Positions 56,597-64,000 of a stretch of DNA of 64,000 nt are shown here, one piece after another. The DNA is taken from positions 248,001-312,000 of the forward strand of contig CAWFUP010000002.1 in NCBI GenBank assembly GCA_963819075.1, given 5' to 3'. Source of the stretch: CAVQBJ01 sp963819075 (GTDB lineage: Bacteria > Actinomycetota > Thermoleophilia > Solirubrobacterales > Solirubrobacteraceae). The position numbers and the translations under genes were made by a program. The stretch's first letter is position 1. Each line of letters starts with the position of its first letter. A model generated the notes under the pieces. It searched no databases. It worked only from the letters and a program-made list of their open reading frames with translations, and was not told the DNA's origin.

Positions 56597-57209
56597 AGTC
56601 AAGGCGTTCGCCCACCCCCTGCGCATTCGCATTCTCGGCATCTTCGAGAACCAGGTGGCGAGTCCGAGTGAGATCGCCGAGCAGCTCGGCGTGCCGCTCG
56701 GCAATGTCAGCTACCACGTGCGGATCATCGCCGACTACGGCCTCATCAGGCTCGTCCGCCGCACGCCTCGGCGCGGCGCCATCGAGCACCACTACGAGGC
56801 GGTCGAACGCCTGCGGATCACCGACGGCGCCTGGAGCCAGGCGCCCGAGATCGTCAAGGAGGCGCTCCTGCGCTCGACGCTCGGCCAGGTGAGCGACTTC
56901 GTCAACGCCGCGGCGGTCGCCGGCGGCTTCGACCGCGAGGACGCGCATCTGAGCCGCTCGCCGCTCGTGCTCGACGAGCGCGGCTTCAAAGCGCTCGCGA
57001 AGGAATGCCTGAAGCTGTACGACCGCGCTCGTGTGATGGAACAGGAGAGCGCGAAACGCATCAAGCAGAACGACCACGCGGACGAGGTCAACTCGGGCAT
57101 GGTCATCATGCTCTTCGAGGGCCAGGACTTCGAGGCGTCCACGAGCGGGCACGCGAGCCGCCGAGGAGGCTCCTCTCGGCGGCGCGCCCGTACGAGGTTG
57201 CCCGGTTAG
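56571..57209 (+). CDS. ArsR-type winged-helix transcriptional regulator
   Basis: A 212-residue protein. The ATG (56571) lies inside the DUF4062 relic; LVKAFAHPLRIRILGIFENQVASPSEIAEQLGVPLGNVSYHVRIIADYGLIRLVRRTPRRGAIEHHYE forms a classic ArsR/HTH_20 domain in sections, followed by a helical dimerisation region. The C-terminal tail (SRRRARTRLPG) looks unnatural and could be frame-read junction DNA. No metal-binding Cys pair is seen. GC and codon use are host-like, unlike the upstream fragment. Confidence 0.78.
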   Translation: MSSTTRGRLVKAFAHPLRIRILGIFENQVASPSEIAEQLGVPLGNVSYHVRIIADYGLIRLVRRTPRRGAIEHHYEAVERLRITDGAWSQAPEIVKEALLRSTLGQVSDFVNAAAVAGGFDREDAHLSRSPLVLDERGFKALAKECLKLYDRARVMEQESAKRIKQNDHADEVNSGMVIMLFEGQDFEASTSGHASRRGGSSRRRARTRLPG

Positions 57210-57329
57210 CGCTCGTCGGCCACGCAGGGTCCAGGTCCCGCGATAGACCGCCGGCTTCAGCTGGTCGACACGGCCCGACAACAGATCTGCTATGAGCGCG
57301 GATCGATGCCGCTATCGTCCGGGAAGTGC

Positions 57330-58627
57330 TAAGGGCTCACGACGTGGTGTCTGAAGGTGTTGTGGGGTGCGGGGTGACGACGTAGTTCCATTCGGGGTGA
57401 AAGTCATTCCCGGTGATCGTGACTGCGGCGAGTTGCTCGTCGCTGGGGACGAGCTTGGTCGGGTACTCGTTCTCGTCCAGCCGGGCGTAGACCTTCAGGC
57501 CGGTACTGGTCGTGGTCGAGCCGATCAGGTCGACGATGACCTGGTAGCTGACCAGCGGCTTGCCGCGCCAGTTGATAGCGATGAACGAGAACAGCCGGTG
57601 CTCGACGTTGTTCCATTTGCTGGTGCCCGGCGGGAAGTGACAGACCTCGATCGGCAGGGCGATCGCGTTCGCCAGGCGCTGCAGCTCGGTCTTCCACAAC
57701 CGCGTTCGCGGGCTGTTCGAGCCGCCGCAATCCGCGGTGACCGTCAACTTGGTCGCGCTCGGGAAGCGCTCGCGGCCGAGCTGCTCCCACCACGCCCGGA
57801 TCGACGCGGTCGAGAACTGCGCGGTATCGCCGCTGATCCCCACCGAGACGAACCCCTCGTCGTTGTTGATGTCATACACCCCGTAGGGCACCGCTTTGCC
57901 GACGCCCTTCTCGGGGAAGTCGTGCGTCTTGACCTCAACGGCCCGCCCCGACGGCTCCCATTCGCGGCCCGTGGCCTTGTACTGGCCGACCAGCTCCTTC
58001 TTCTTGGTGTCGACCGAGATCACCGGCTCCCCGGCCGCGATCGCCGCCTTGGCGGTCTGGTTGATGTGCTCAAACTGAGCGTCACGATCGGGGTGCTGAG
58101 CACCCTCCAGCGTCTTGCGGTTCGCCTGCAAGCGAAACCCGTCGGCCTTCAACAGCCGCTGCACCGTGCGATCGACGACCCGATGGCCCTTCTCCCGCAA
58201 CGCCTGCGCGAGCTTCGCGCCGCTCTTGGAGGTGTACCGCAACGGCGACATCGGATCCCCCCGCGTCGCCGGACCCACAAGCGCCCGAAGATCCTCCAAC
58301 AGCCCCTCCTCGCGCTCGGTGATCCGCACGGGCCCCGGATGCTGACGCACCCGTCCCCCCGCCGGCGGCTCCTTCCCGCTCGCAAGCTCAGCCAGACCCC
58401 GCAGCACCGTCGACTCCGAGATCCCCGTCGCCCTCACCACCGCCGAGATCCCACCGCGACCGGCCGCCCTGGCCTCCGCGGCCGCCCACACCCGACGACC
58501 GCGCTCATCGAGCACCCCCTGCTCGGTCAATACCCGAAACCGCTCCTCGATCGCCCGCTCATCGACCACGCCCCCCAATTCTCCATAACACCCACCACTC
58601 CTTCACACACCAAGTCGCCACCCCTAA
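57330..58627. mobile_element. ISAzo13-type insertion sequence
   Basis: About 1.3 kb with imperfect terminal inverted repeats of some 39 bp. The left end begins TAAGGGCTCACGACGTGGTG at 57330; the complement of the right end reads TTAGGGGTGGCGACTTGGTG from 58627 inward. Both ends are flanked by GC (57328-57329 and 58628-58629), a candidate 2-bp target duplication. It interrupts the XRE-type gene downstream. Confidence 0.75.
57337..58578 (-). CDS. ISAzo13-family transposase
   Basis: A 413-residue protein. HTH-like ISAVVRATGISESTVLRGL near residue 45 precedes a DDE domain: PVISVDTKKKELVGQYK (first Asp), LTVTADCGGSNSPRTRLWK (second Asp), PGTSKWNNVEHRLFSFI (Glu), and YPTKLVPSDEQLAAV at the end. 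These blocks, in particular VDTKKKEL and PGTSKWNxxEHRLFS, identify ISAzo13. The frame is complete. Confidence 0.9.
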   Translation of the reverse strand: MGGVVDERAIEERFRVLTEQGVLDERGRRVWAAAEARAAGRGGISAVVRATGISESTVLRGLAELASGKEPPAGGRVRQHPGPVRITEREEGLLEDLRALVGPATRGDPMSPLRYTSKSGAKLAQALREKGHRVVDRTVQRLLKADGFRLQANRKTLEGAQHPDRDAQFEHINQTAKAAIAAGEPVISVDTKKKELVGQYKATGREWEPSGRAVEVKTHDFPEKGVGKAVPYGVYDINNDEGFVSVGISGDTAQFSTASIRAWWEQLGRERFPSATKLTVTADCGGSNSPRTRLWKTELQRLANAIALPIEVCHFPPGTSKWNNVEHRLFSFIAINWRGKPLVSYQVIVDLIGSTTTSTGLKVYARLDENEYPTKLVPSDEQLAAVTITGNDFHPEWNYVVTPHPTTPSDTTS

Positions 58628-58635
58628 GCGCAGCC

Positions 58636-59436
58636 GTGATCGTGGTGGCACGCCGGCGCGCCGGCCTCTCACAGCGCGAGCTGGCGTTGCGGTTAGGCAA
58701 GCGGCAGACCGAGATCACGCGCTGGGAGCGCGGGCACGTCGTGCCGTCGCTCGAGCGTCTGCGCGAGGTCGTTGCCGCCTGCGGTCTGGAGTTGACATTT
58801 GGCCTCGCTAACGCCGATGACTCCTACAACCACCACATCGCTGAAGCGCATGCGCTCCCGGTCGCCAAGCGCCTCGCTCGCGGCGTCTTGTCCGCCGACC
58901 GCGTTCGCCGAGCGCGCGCCACAGCGAAGGAGCGGTCAGAACCCGCGCCGCTCGACGTCCTCGGCGTCCTGCGCGCGCTGCACGTAGCAAACGTTGCGCA
59001 TGTGCTCGTCGGGGAGATCGCCGAGGTGCTGCACGGCACGCCCCTGATACCCAGCGGCGGGGTACTCACGATCGTGCCGCGAGCGGGCGAGCGCACGCAC
59101 CTCTACGAGGCGCTCGCCGCCACGGAGGCACGGTCACTCTCCGAGCCGTCCGCAGTCGCGATCGACACTGCGGAGCGCTGGCAGCTGGCCGCCCACGGGC
59201 TCGAGCTCCTCGTCACGCCCGCGCCTGCTGGGAGCCAGGGCTACGAGGACCTACGTCGCGACGCGACCGTAATCAAGCTCGTGAAGGATCTCGACGTTCC
59301 GGTCGCCTCGTTGATTGATCTGGTGCGGCTCGCCGAAGCCTCACCGTCGGATCACGACCGCGCCCGAGTCCCGGCGTTGCGCCGCACACTCGAGCTGGCC
59401 CCCACGAGCGCCGCCCCCGATCGCGCAGGCGACTAA
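58636..59436 (+). pseudogene. XRE HTH + nucleotidyltransferase-like protein, 5' end cut off by IS
   Basis: 266 residues can be read from the GTG at 58636. An XRE helix-turn-helix (RRRAGLSQRELALRLGKRQTEITRWERGHVVPSLERL split over residues 5-41) is followed by a domain like the AbiEii/MNT nucleotidyltransferase fold: VAHVLVGEIAEVLHGTP, QGYEDLRRDATVIKL, DHDRARVPALRR. The usual Asp pair is replaced by GGVLTIVP, so it is likely not catalytic. Removing the IS with one GC copy joins ATG CCG...AAG TGC (57306-57329) in frame with GCA GCC GTG at 58630, giving an original start MPLSSGKCAAVIVV. A shortened protein may still be made. Confidence 0.62.
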
Positions 59437-59509
59437 GTTCGACGGCAATGCGATCCTCGCCGCGCTCGCGCGCCACGACGTCGCCCGCTTCGTGACCGGC
59501 AGGCCCACA
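59435..59509 (+). pseudogene. Nucleotidyltransferase N-terminal remnant
   Basis: In a frame different from the preceding gene, KFDGNAILAALARHDVARFV resembles the opening of AbiEii-like proteins (LLxALxxHGVRYVVxGG); the conserved GG/DxD part is missing and the reading frame goes into non-conserved sequence. It may be what is left of a second gene of the same type. Confidence 0.3.
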
Positions 59510-59613
59510 TCTGAGTCGAAGGCCATCGTCTCAGGCGCCATTACCTTTCCGGCATCACGGGATAGGATCGGGTTGATGACGGCGGCCGTGCCCGGCGTTG
59601 AGCGCAACTTCGC

Positions 59614-60123
59614 GTGCAGGTGTGCGTGACTGAAGTCGGCGAGCACCACTCGTCGTGGCGCGGTGCCGCAGTCGAGCAGCTCGTTGCTGCAACGGTGGCG
59701 TTGGTCGGTGGCGGCCGCATCAACGTCGCGCAGAGCCTTTGGGATGGCGATGGAGTCGATCTTGTGTTCGAGGGTCCGCGCCGGGACGTCCCGAGCATGC
59801 GAGTTCAGGTCAAGTCGATTTCAACGGAGACCAAGAACGTGACGAAGCGCGGACGCGCTGTGTCGCTCGTCCGCGACGCCACCTTCGAGGCGCGCGACGA
59901 CACTTGGGTGCTGTTCGTGCTCGCCGATTTGAACGGCTTGACGTTTGAGAAGACCTGGCTCGTGCCGGCCGTCGACTTCGCCGATCTCACGAAGGTCAAC
60001 TCTCGTGGCAACCGCCGGTTCGCCGACAGCCTTGAGTCGAAACCGTCGAAGTGGACTCGCTATCGCCGCGACACCAGGCTGGAGCTGGCTCACTACATCG
60101 CAGAGCAACTCCAGGCTGGTTGA
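59614..60123 (+). CDS. PD-(D/E)XK nuclease-fold-like protein
   Basis: A 169-residue protein from GTG 59614 (GTG at 59626 is an alternative). SWRGAAVEQLVAATVALVGGG carries a helix-1 Glu (about residue 21); GDGVDLVFEG supplies Asp (about 49), and MRVQVKSIS gives the Q-x-K end (about 65-67). That E-D-QxK arrangement matches the endonuclease-like fold of DUF4365-type and Holliday-resolvase-like proteins. The second half (DTWVLFVLADLNGLTFEKTWLVPAVDF) continues an alpha/beta sheet typical of DUF4365. It lies 177 bp after the XRE/NTase-like gene. No methylase is next to it. Confidence 0.6.
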   Translation: MQVCVTEVGEHHSSWRGAAVEQLVAATVALVGGGRINVAQSLWDGDGVDLVFEGPRRDVPSMRVQVKSISTETKNVTKRGRAVSLVRDATFEARDDTWVLFVLADLNGLTFEKTWLVPAVDFADLTKVNSRGNRRFADSLESKPSKWTRYRRDTRLELAHYIAEQLQAG

Positions 60124-60156
60124 TTCAGACCCCTGGGCCCCTCACGCCCGCTCCCG

Positions 60157-61176
60157 TCACGCGGTGTCGCGTCGGGCATCCGGTTGGACCCACTCAAGTC
60201 GGGTTCGTTGAAGAGGGCGAAGCCGCGTGGCGACCGCGCGCAGCTCGGCGCCACGGGTTGCGTCGACGAGCTCGAGGGTCGCCGCCAGCGGGTCGAGCGC
60301 CGGCAGCAATGCAGCCGCCTCGGCGTCGGCTAGCTCGGACGTGGTGCGCAACAGAGACGCGAATAGCACGACATAGATCTCGGGGGTCAGTCGTTGTGTC
60401 CACTCGGAGACGATTTCAAGGAACGGTCCTTCGCTCGGCGGGGACGTGGCGTACATCGCCGGAAGCAGCGCGGGAAACCAGACGCAGAGGAGCTCCACGA
60501 TGTTGCGCGCGACGCGGGCATGTACCGCTCGACTGCGACGTACGTAGGACAACAGGTGCCCGGCGTCAGCCACGAACTCCTGTGACGGCAGGCGGTCGGC
60601 GAGGTCGCGGTCGGCTCCGCCGCGTCCGCTGCGCAATCCGAGGATTCGCTCAAGCGCGAAGCGCCCAGCCGCGCGTTCGTCGGGCTGGAGCGGCACGGAA
60701 GACAGGGCGCTGAGCAGATAGGTGGAGGCGGCCTCGCGCTCACCGGCGCCGACGCGCACCGTGCGAGGCAGCGCCGCTTTGCTTGACCTTCGCCGGGCCG
60801 CGCGTGAGGCCTCGCGTCGCAGTGCGCTCTCGTCGGTAATCGCAGTGACGTCGGGCTCCAGAGCGGCCTGCATTCGCCGAAGCGCATCCGCCGCAATCCG
60901 CAGCGCCGCCGAGGGCGAGATCGTGTCGACCTCGACGAAGAGCGCGAACTTCACGAGGTCCACACCGTGGACTCGGGCGCTGTGCCGTCCGAGCGTATCC
61001 GCCTGTCCGAGCGTCGCCATTGGATAGACGAATCTGCGACCGTCGCGGCGAGGTGGCAGGATCAGGCCCTGTCGGACCCAGTGGCGGACGGTGCGCCTGC
61101 TTACATCCGAGCGACCTGCCGCGCGCGCTATGTCGACGAGGTCGTCGATGGTGGGGCGGGCGATCCTGGCGGGCAC
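60157..61176 (-). CDS. MerR-type HTH protein with long helical C-domain
   Basis: A 339-residue protein. The N-terminus has a MerR-like HTH (PTIDDLVDIARAAGRSDVSRRTVRHWVRQGLILPPRRDGRRFVYP, in sections, about residues 8-52) with the wing Arg/Tyr. The long helical remainder (about 100-330) is leucine/alanine-rich with no recognisable effector domain; VHARVARNIVELLCVWFPALLP and YVVLFASLLRTTSELADAE are the most ordered. No sensor Cys is apparent. It is convergent with the PD-(D/E)XK-like gene and faces a 400-bp gap. Confidence 0.68.
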   Translation of the reverse strand: MPARIARPTIDDLVDIARAAGRSDVSRRTVRHWVRQGLILPPRRDGRRFVYPMATLGQADTLGRHSARVHGVDLVKFALFVEVDTISPSAALRIAADALRRMQAALEPDVTAITDESALRREASRAARRRSSKAALPRTVRVGAGEREAASTYLLSALSSVPLQPDERAAGRFALERILGLRSGRGGADRDLADRLPSQEFVADAGHLLSYVRRSRAVHARVARNIVELLCVWFPALLPAMYATSPPSEGPFLEIVSEWTQRLTPEIYVVLFASLLRTTSELADAEAAALLPALDPLAATLELVDATRGAELRAVATRLRPLQRTRLEWVQPDARRDTA

Positions 61177-61301
61177 GCTTGGATGACACTACCCCGCCCC
61201 GTAACTCGCAAGTTCGACTTTCGCGCCTGTGCCCCTCGTGGTCGGCGCAACGCTGCATGGGACCGCCCTGCGCTGTGTGGGGCCAGGACGAAAGGATCCT
61301 C

Positions 61302-61394
61302 ATGGAGTATTTGGCATGGCTAGCCCAGCTCGTCGGCGCTCTCGTTGCGATGACGAGGCTGCTGAAGGTCGGCCACGCCCGAGGCTGGATATAG
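61302..61394 (+). CDS. Possible 30-residue membrane peptide
   Basis: An ATG seven bases after AAAGGA opens a 30-codon frame, MEYLAWLAQLVGALVAMTRL then a basic tail KVGHARGW I. The first 20 residues form one hydrophobic helix. It resembles type I toxin-like or leader peptides in form only. No antisense promoter was found. It lies in the region upstream of the MerR-type gene. Confidence 0.3.
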   Translation: MEYLAWLAQLVGALVAMTRLLKVGHARGWI

Positions 61395-61575
61395 GCCTGG
61401 GCCCCGCGGGCCGCTGCATGGTGCCGAGGGCGACGGGTTTCGCCATACGCCGTGCGGCGGCCGCGGGGTGCTGTAGGGGGTGCGCGCCTTCTGCGATCCC
61501 GTCCGCTGCGCTCACGCACCAGTCGGGTCGTTACGGGTCGTGGCGCGTCTGACAGATGCGCCGTCGCGCCCGGTG

Positions 61576-62340
61576 TCAGCTGTCGCCTCGGGCGTCTGTG
61601 ACCTCGTTTCGCCACTGATCGACGATGTCCTCGCGCAGCCTCGAGTGCCCCGTCCGGACGCGGCGCCCCTCGATGACCTTCCGCGCGAGGTCCGCAAGCT
61701 CGATGGCGTGAGACGCGCCCCACCCGTGGCGCGCAGCCCAAGAACGCACCTCGTCGGGATCAAATGACTCCCCCTCACGGCGGAGCGCCACGAATACCTG
61801 GGCCGCGATGTCGCGGTTGTAGCTGTCCAGCCCGTTGGAGAGATTTGCCAGCTGCGTCAAAGTCTCGAGACCCGCCGCTACCACCGCGTTCGACACGGAG
61901 GCGCCGGGGTCGGGGGCCGGCTCACCCGTGCGGATGTTCACGGGTCTCCACCGGGCTTTCCAGTCGACAACGCCGTTGCCCCACGGAATCGCGCAGATGG
62001 CCGGCACCCGCCACGCGTCGAGCCGGTCGAGCAGGTCTCGGTCGTCGACCCACACGCCGAGAACGGGGTCAGCCGGACGGCCCCGCGACCGCGATGTGTG
62101 CACGGCGACGGTGACGCCGTGCTCGGTTAGCGTCCGCTTCCTGTCTAGCATCGTGGCCCGCTCCGGCCCAAGCCCGTCGGCGAGCCGGGGAATGTGTTGC
62201 GCCTGGAACATAAAGATGGTCGCGCCTGAGAGCCGGTTGGTCGCCGCGAACTGAAGCAGCCATGCGTAGCCGTCTCGCACGGCCGCCGCGTCCCGGTCGT
62301 CGAGGTAGTAGCGCTGAACTGTGTCGGGTTGCTCGCTCAC
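61576..62340 (-). CDS. Hypothetical protein
   Basis: A 254-residue protein from GTG 62340 (preceding in-frame sequence is unlikely). The N-terminal half shows an alpha/beta pattern (RYYLDDRDAAAVRDGYAWLL, SGATIFMFQAQHIPRLAD, VTVAVHTSRSRG, DPVLGVWVDDRDLLDRL, VPAICAIPWGNGVVDWKARW). The C-terminal part is helical (NRDIAAQVFVALRREGESFDPDEV, HAIELADLARKVIEG). I recognise no family. It is likely cytosolic. Confidence 0.5.
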   Translation of the reverse strand: MSEQPDTVQRYYLDDRDAAAVRDGYAWLLQFAATNRLSGATIFMFQAQHIPRLADGLGPERATMLDRKRTLTEHGVTVAVHTSRSRGRPADPVLGVWVDDRDLLDRLDAWRVPAICAIPWGNGVVDWKARWRPVNIRTGEPAPDPGASVSNAVVAAGLETLTQLANLSNGLDSYNRDIAAQVFVALRREGESFDPDEVRSWAARHGWGASHAIELADLARKVIEGRRVRTGHSRLREDIVDQWRNEVTDARGDS

Positions 62341-62571
62341 TTGACCGCCACCGCGAGGCAGGTTACCGTCGCGACGCGGCCCAGTAACGATCGCCGTGTA
62401 CGTCGAGAGCACCAGTGGCGGCGCGCCGGCATTGGCGGCCTTGCAGGCAGCGATGCCACACGCAGCCGTCCCACGAACACCACGACGACGGCGACGTTGA
62501 AGGGCTCAAGTGAGACCTCGGATCGGCCCGGGTCCCGCGAATCACAGTCCTAGTCGTTCTACGCTGGAGCC

Positions 62572-62739
62572 ATGGTCCTCACGCCGCATGCGGATCCGCG
62601 TGAGCCGAGCTTGAGGCCGGCTCCTGTGCCGCCGGTGGTCGAGCCGTACCCCGACATCTTCTTCATCGAGCGCGCGGTGTTCGGACGCAGCGACGCGGCC
62701 CCGTCTGACCGCCAGCACGTCTCGGTGTACAAGCGTTAG
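62572..62739 (+). CDS. Small hypothetical protein
   Basis: A 55-residue frame with GGAG five bases ahead of the ATG. It is Pro-rich (PSLRPAPVPPVVEPYPD) followed by IFFIERAVFGRSD and SVYKR. No family is known to me. It ends 227 bp before the IS110 transposase. Confidence 0.4.
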   Translation: MVLTPHADPREPSLRPAPVPPVVEPYPDIFFIERAVFGRSDAAPSDRQHVSVYKR

Positions 62740-62966
62740 TTCCTCGCGGCGTGGGGCGCCGGCTCTGGGCGGGTGAAAACGAGCGATGATTTCGTGGTCG
62801 TCTGCTGACGCCGACCTACTATGGCGCTTGCGAGCCCGTCGTTTAGTTTGGCGTGGGGGTCTGTTTCGGGACTCCGGACTGTCGCTGCTCGAGCACGCTC
62901 ATCAGACTCTTTGAATTCACAGGCCCTCGCAGATGGCGATCGTGTCATCGACGTGAGGAGGTTGTG
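62740..62966 (+). other. IS110 5' non-coding region, candidate bridge-RNA locus
   Basis: 227 bp between the small frame's stop and the transposase ATG, with no protein gene. In the IS110 group the region ahead of the transposase encodes the bridge RNA. Seen here: GTTTCGGGACTCCGGAC around 62862 and GCTCGAGCACGC around 62890, which can pair locally, and a strong GAGGAGG site 62955-62961. The element's left end is not recognised. Confidence 0.4.
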
Positions 62967-64000
62967 ATGGACGTGATCGTTGAGCGCGTCAGCGCGCTTG
63001 ATGTCCACAAGGCCAGCGTGACCGCGTGCGTGCGCACGCCTGCGGGCGACGGTGGCCGCGAGCCGCACCTGGCGGAGTTTGCCACGACGGTCCGCGGGCT
63101 TTTGGGGCTGCGTGACTGGCTGGCCGCGCACGGCGTCACGCAGGTCGTCATGGAGGCCACCGGGGTGTATTGGAAGCCGGTCTGGCACATCCTTGAGGAC
63201 GACTTCGAGCTGATGCTCGTCAACGCCCGTCACGTCAAGCAGGTCCCCGGTCGCAAGACCGACATGGGTGACGCGGCGTGGCTGTGCCAGCTCGCCGAAG
63301 CTGGGCTCTTGAAGGCCAACTTCGTGCCGCCCAAGCCGATCCGTGACCTGCGCCAGCTCACGAGGTATCGCAAGACCCAGATCGCCGAGCGTCAACGCGA
63401 GGCTCAGCGGCTGCATAAGGCGTTGGAGGACAGCAACGTCAAGCTCGATTGCGTCGCCTCGGATCTGCTGGGCAAGTCGGGACGCGCGATGCTCGACGCG
63501 CTCGTGGTCGGTACGACTGACCCCGACATCCTGGCCGACCTCGCCAAGGGCCGGCTGCGCCAGAAGCTTCCCGAGCTGCGCGAAGCGCTGGAGGGTCGCT
63601 TCAACGACCTGCACGCGCTGCTGATCGGCGCGATCCTCGCCCACCTGGACTTCCTGGACGAGCAGATCGACCGGCTTTCGGACGCGATCGGGGAACGCAT
63701 CGCCCCTTTCGAGGCGGCCGTTGAGCTCTTGTGCAGCATCCCGGGCGTTCAACGGCGCACCGCCGAGGTGATCATCGCCGAGATCGGCCCTGACATGAGC
63801 GTGTTCCCTTCGGCGCGCCATTTGGCGTCCTGGGCCGGGCAGTGCCCCGGCAACGACCGCTCCGCCGGCAAGCAGCGCTCCGGCCGCACCCGCAAGGGAT
63901 CCAGGTGGCTCAACGCCGCCCTCAAGGATGCCGCGATGGCTGCGATGCGCACCAAGAACAGCTACCTGCGAGCGCTTTACGAACGCCAGCGCTCCCGTAT
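62967..64000 (+). CDS. IS110-family transposase, 3' end beyond window
   Basis: 344 codons are visible. The RuvC-like DEDD domain shows ALDVHKASV (D12), VVMEATGVYWKPV (E63) and GRKTDMGDAAWL (D99, D102). Coiled helical parts follow, then a Tnp_20 domain with LLCSIPGVQRRTAEVIIAEIG and PSARHLASWAGQCPGNDRSAGKQR, where the second-active-site Ser lies. The ATG has GAGGAGG six bases ahead. Family members work as serine/DEDD recombinases directed by bridge RNA. Family length is about 400, so some 50 residues are missing at the window end. Confidence 0.92.
   Translation, partial: MDVIVERVSALDVHKASVTACVRTPAGDGGREPHLAEFATTVRGLLGLRDWLAAHGVTQVVMEATGVYWKPVWHILEDDFELMLVNARHVKQVPGRKTDMGDAAWLCQLAEAGLLKANFVPPKPIRDLRQLTRYRKTQIAERQREAQRLHKALEDSNVKLDCVASDLLGKSGRAMLDALVVGTTDPDILADLAKGRLRQKLPELREALEGRFNDLHALLIGAILAHLDFLDEQIDRLSDAIGERIAPFEAAVELLCSIPGVQRRTAEVIIAEIGPDMSVFPSARHLASWAGQCPGNDRSAGKQRSGRTRKGSRWLNAALKDAAMAAMRTKNSYLRALYERQRSR

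Overview
The window is a very GC-rich actinobacterial chromosome segment centred on the replication origin. Gene order rpmH-rnpA-yidD-yidC-jag-rsmG-parA-parB on one side and dnaA-dnaN-recF-dciA-gyrB-gyrA on the other, a fhaA/fhaB/pstP/pbpA/pknB cluster, frequent GTG/TTG starts and many 4-nt ATGA/GTGA overlaps all point to Actinomycetota. A Thermoleophilia/Solirubrobacterales-type organism is my best guess; this is inference, since no rRNA gene is present.

Layout: (1) 1-12.8 kb, surface polysaccharide genes. Glycosyltransferases (one cut by the window start) are followed by a leftward operon of a DUF354 protein, a CapD/WbpM-type sugar dehydratase, a LytR_C membrane protein, a phosphosulfolactate-synthase-like protein, a small anchored protein, an O-antigen-ligase-like protein and a Wzx-like flippase, with uppP divergent. 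(2) 12.8-24.6 kb, envelope signalling: three Ser/Thr kinases, PP2C phosphatase, two FHA proteins, a class B PBP and D-Ala-D-Ala ligase, without the rodA usually found there. (3) 24.6-30 kb, a secreted protein, DUF4446, pheA, an HNH protein with a duplicated 3' end, a structured intergenic region and a DUF2029 membrane protein. (4) 30-45.4 kb, the origin block; gyrB carries an apparent +1 frameshift. (5) 45.4-53.1 kb, a segment bounded by the intact tRNA-Ile(GAT) and a 43-bp copy of its 3' half, carrying an IS256-type element and a large secreted glycosidase/propeller protein. (6) 53.1-64 kb, an accessory zone with a large serine recombinase, a truncated DUF4062 gene fused out of frame to an ArsR-type regulator, an ISAzo13-type element inside an XRE/nucleotidyltransferase-like gene, a PD-(D/E)XK-like protein, a MerR-type regulator, unknown genes and an IS110 transposase cut by the window end.

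The most unusual material lies in parts 5 and 6 (tandem att structure with paired helical-phase repeats, recombinase with an unfamiliar C-terminal extension, possible XRE/nuclease module, possible bridge-RNA locus), in the structured region after the HNH gene, and in the parS-like inverted repeat in front of a LAGLIDADG-like gene between jag and rsmG. I did not find a system I can call new with confidence.
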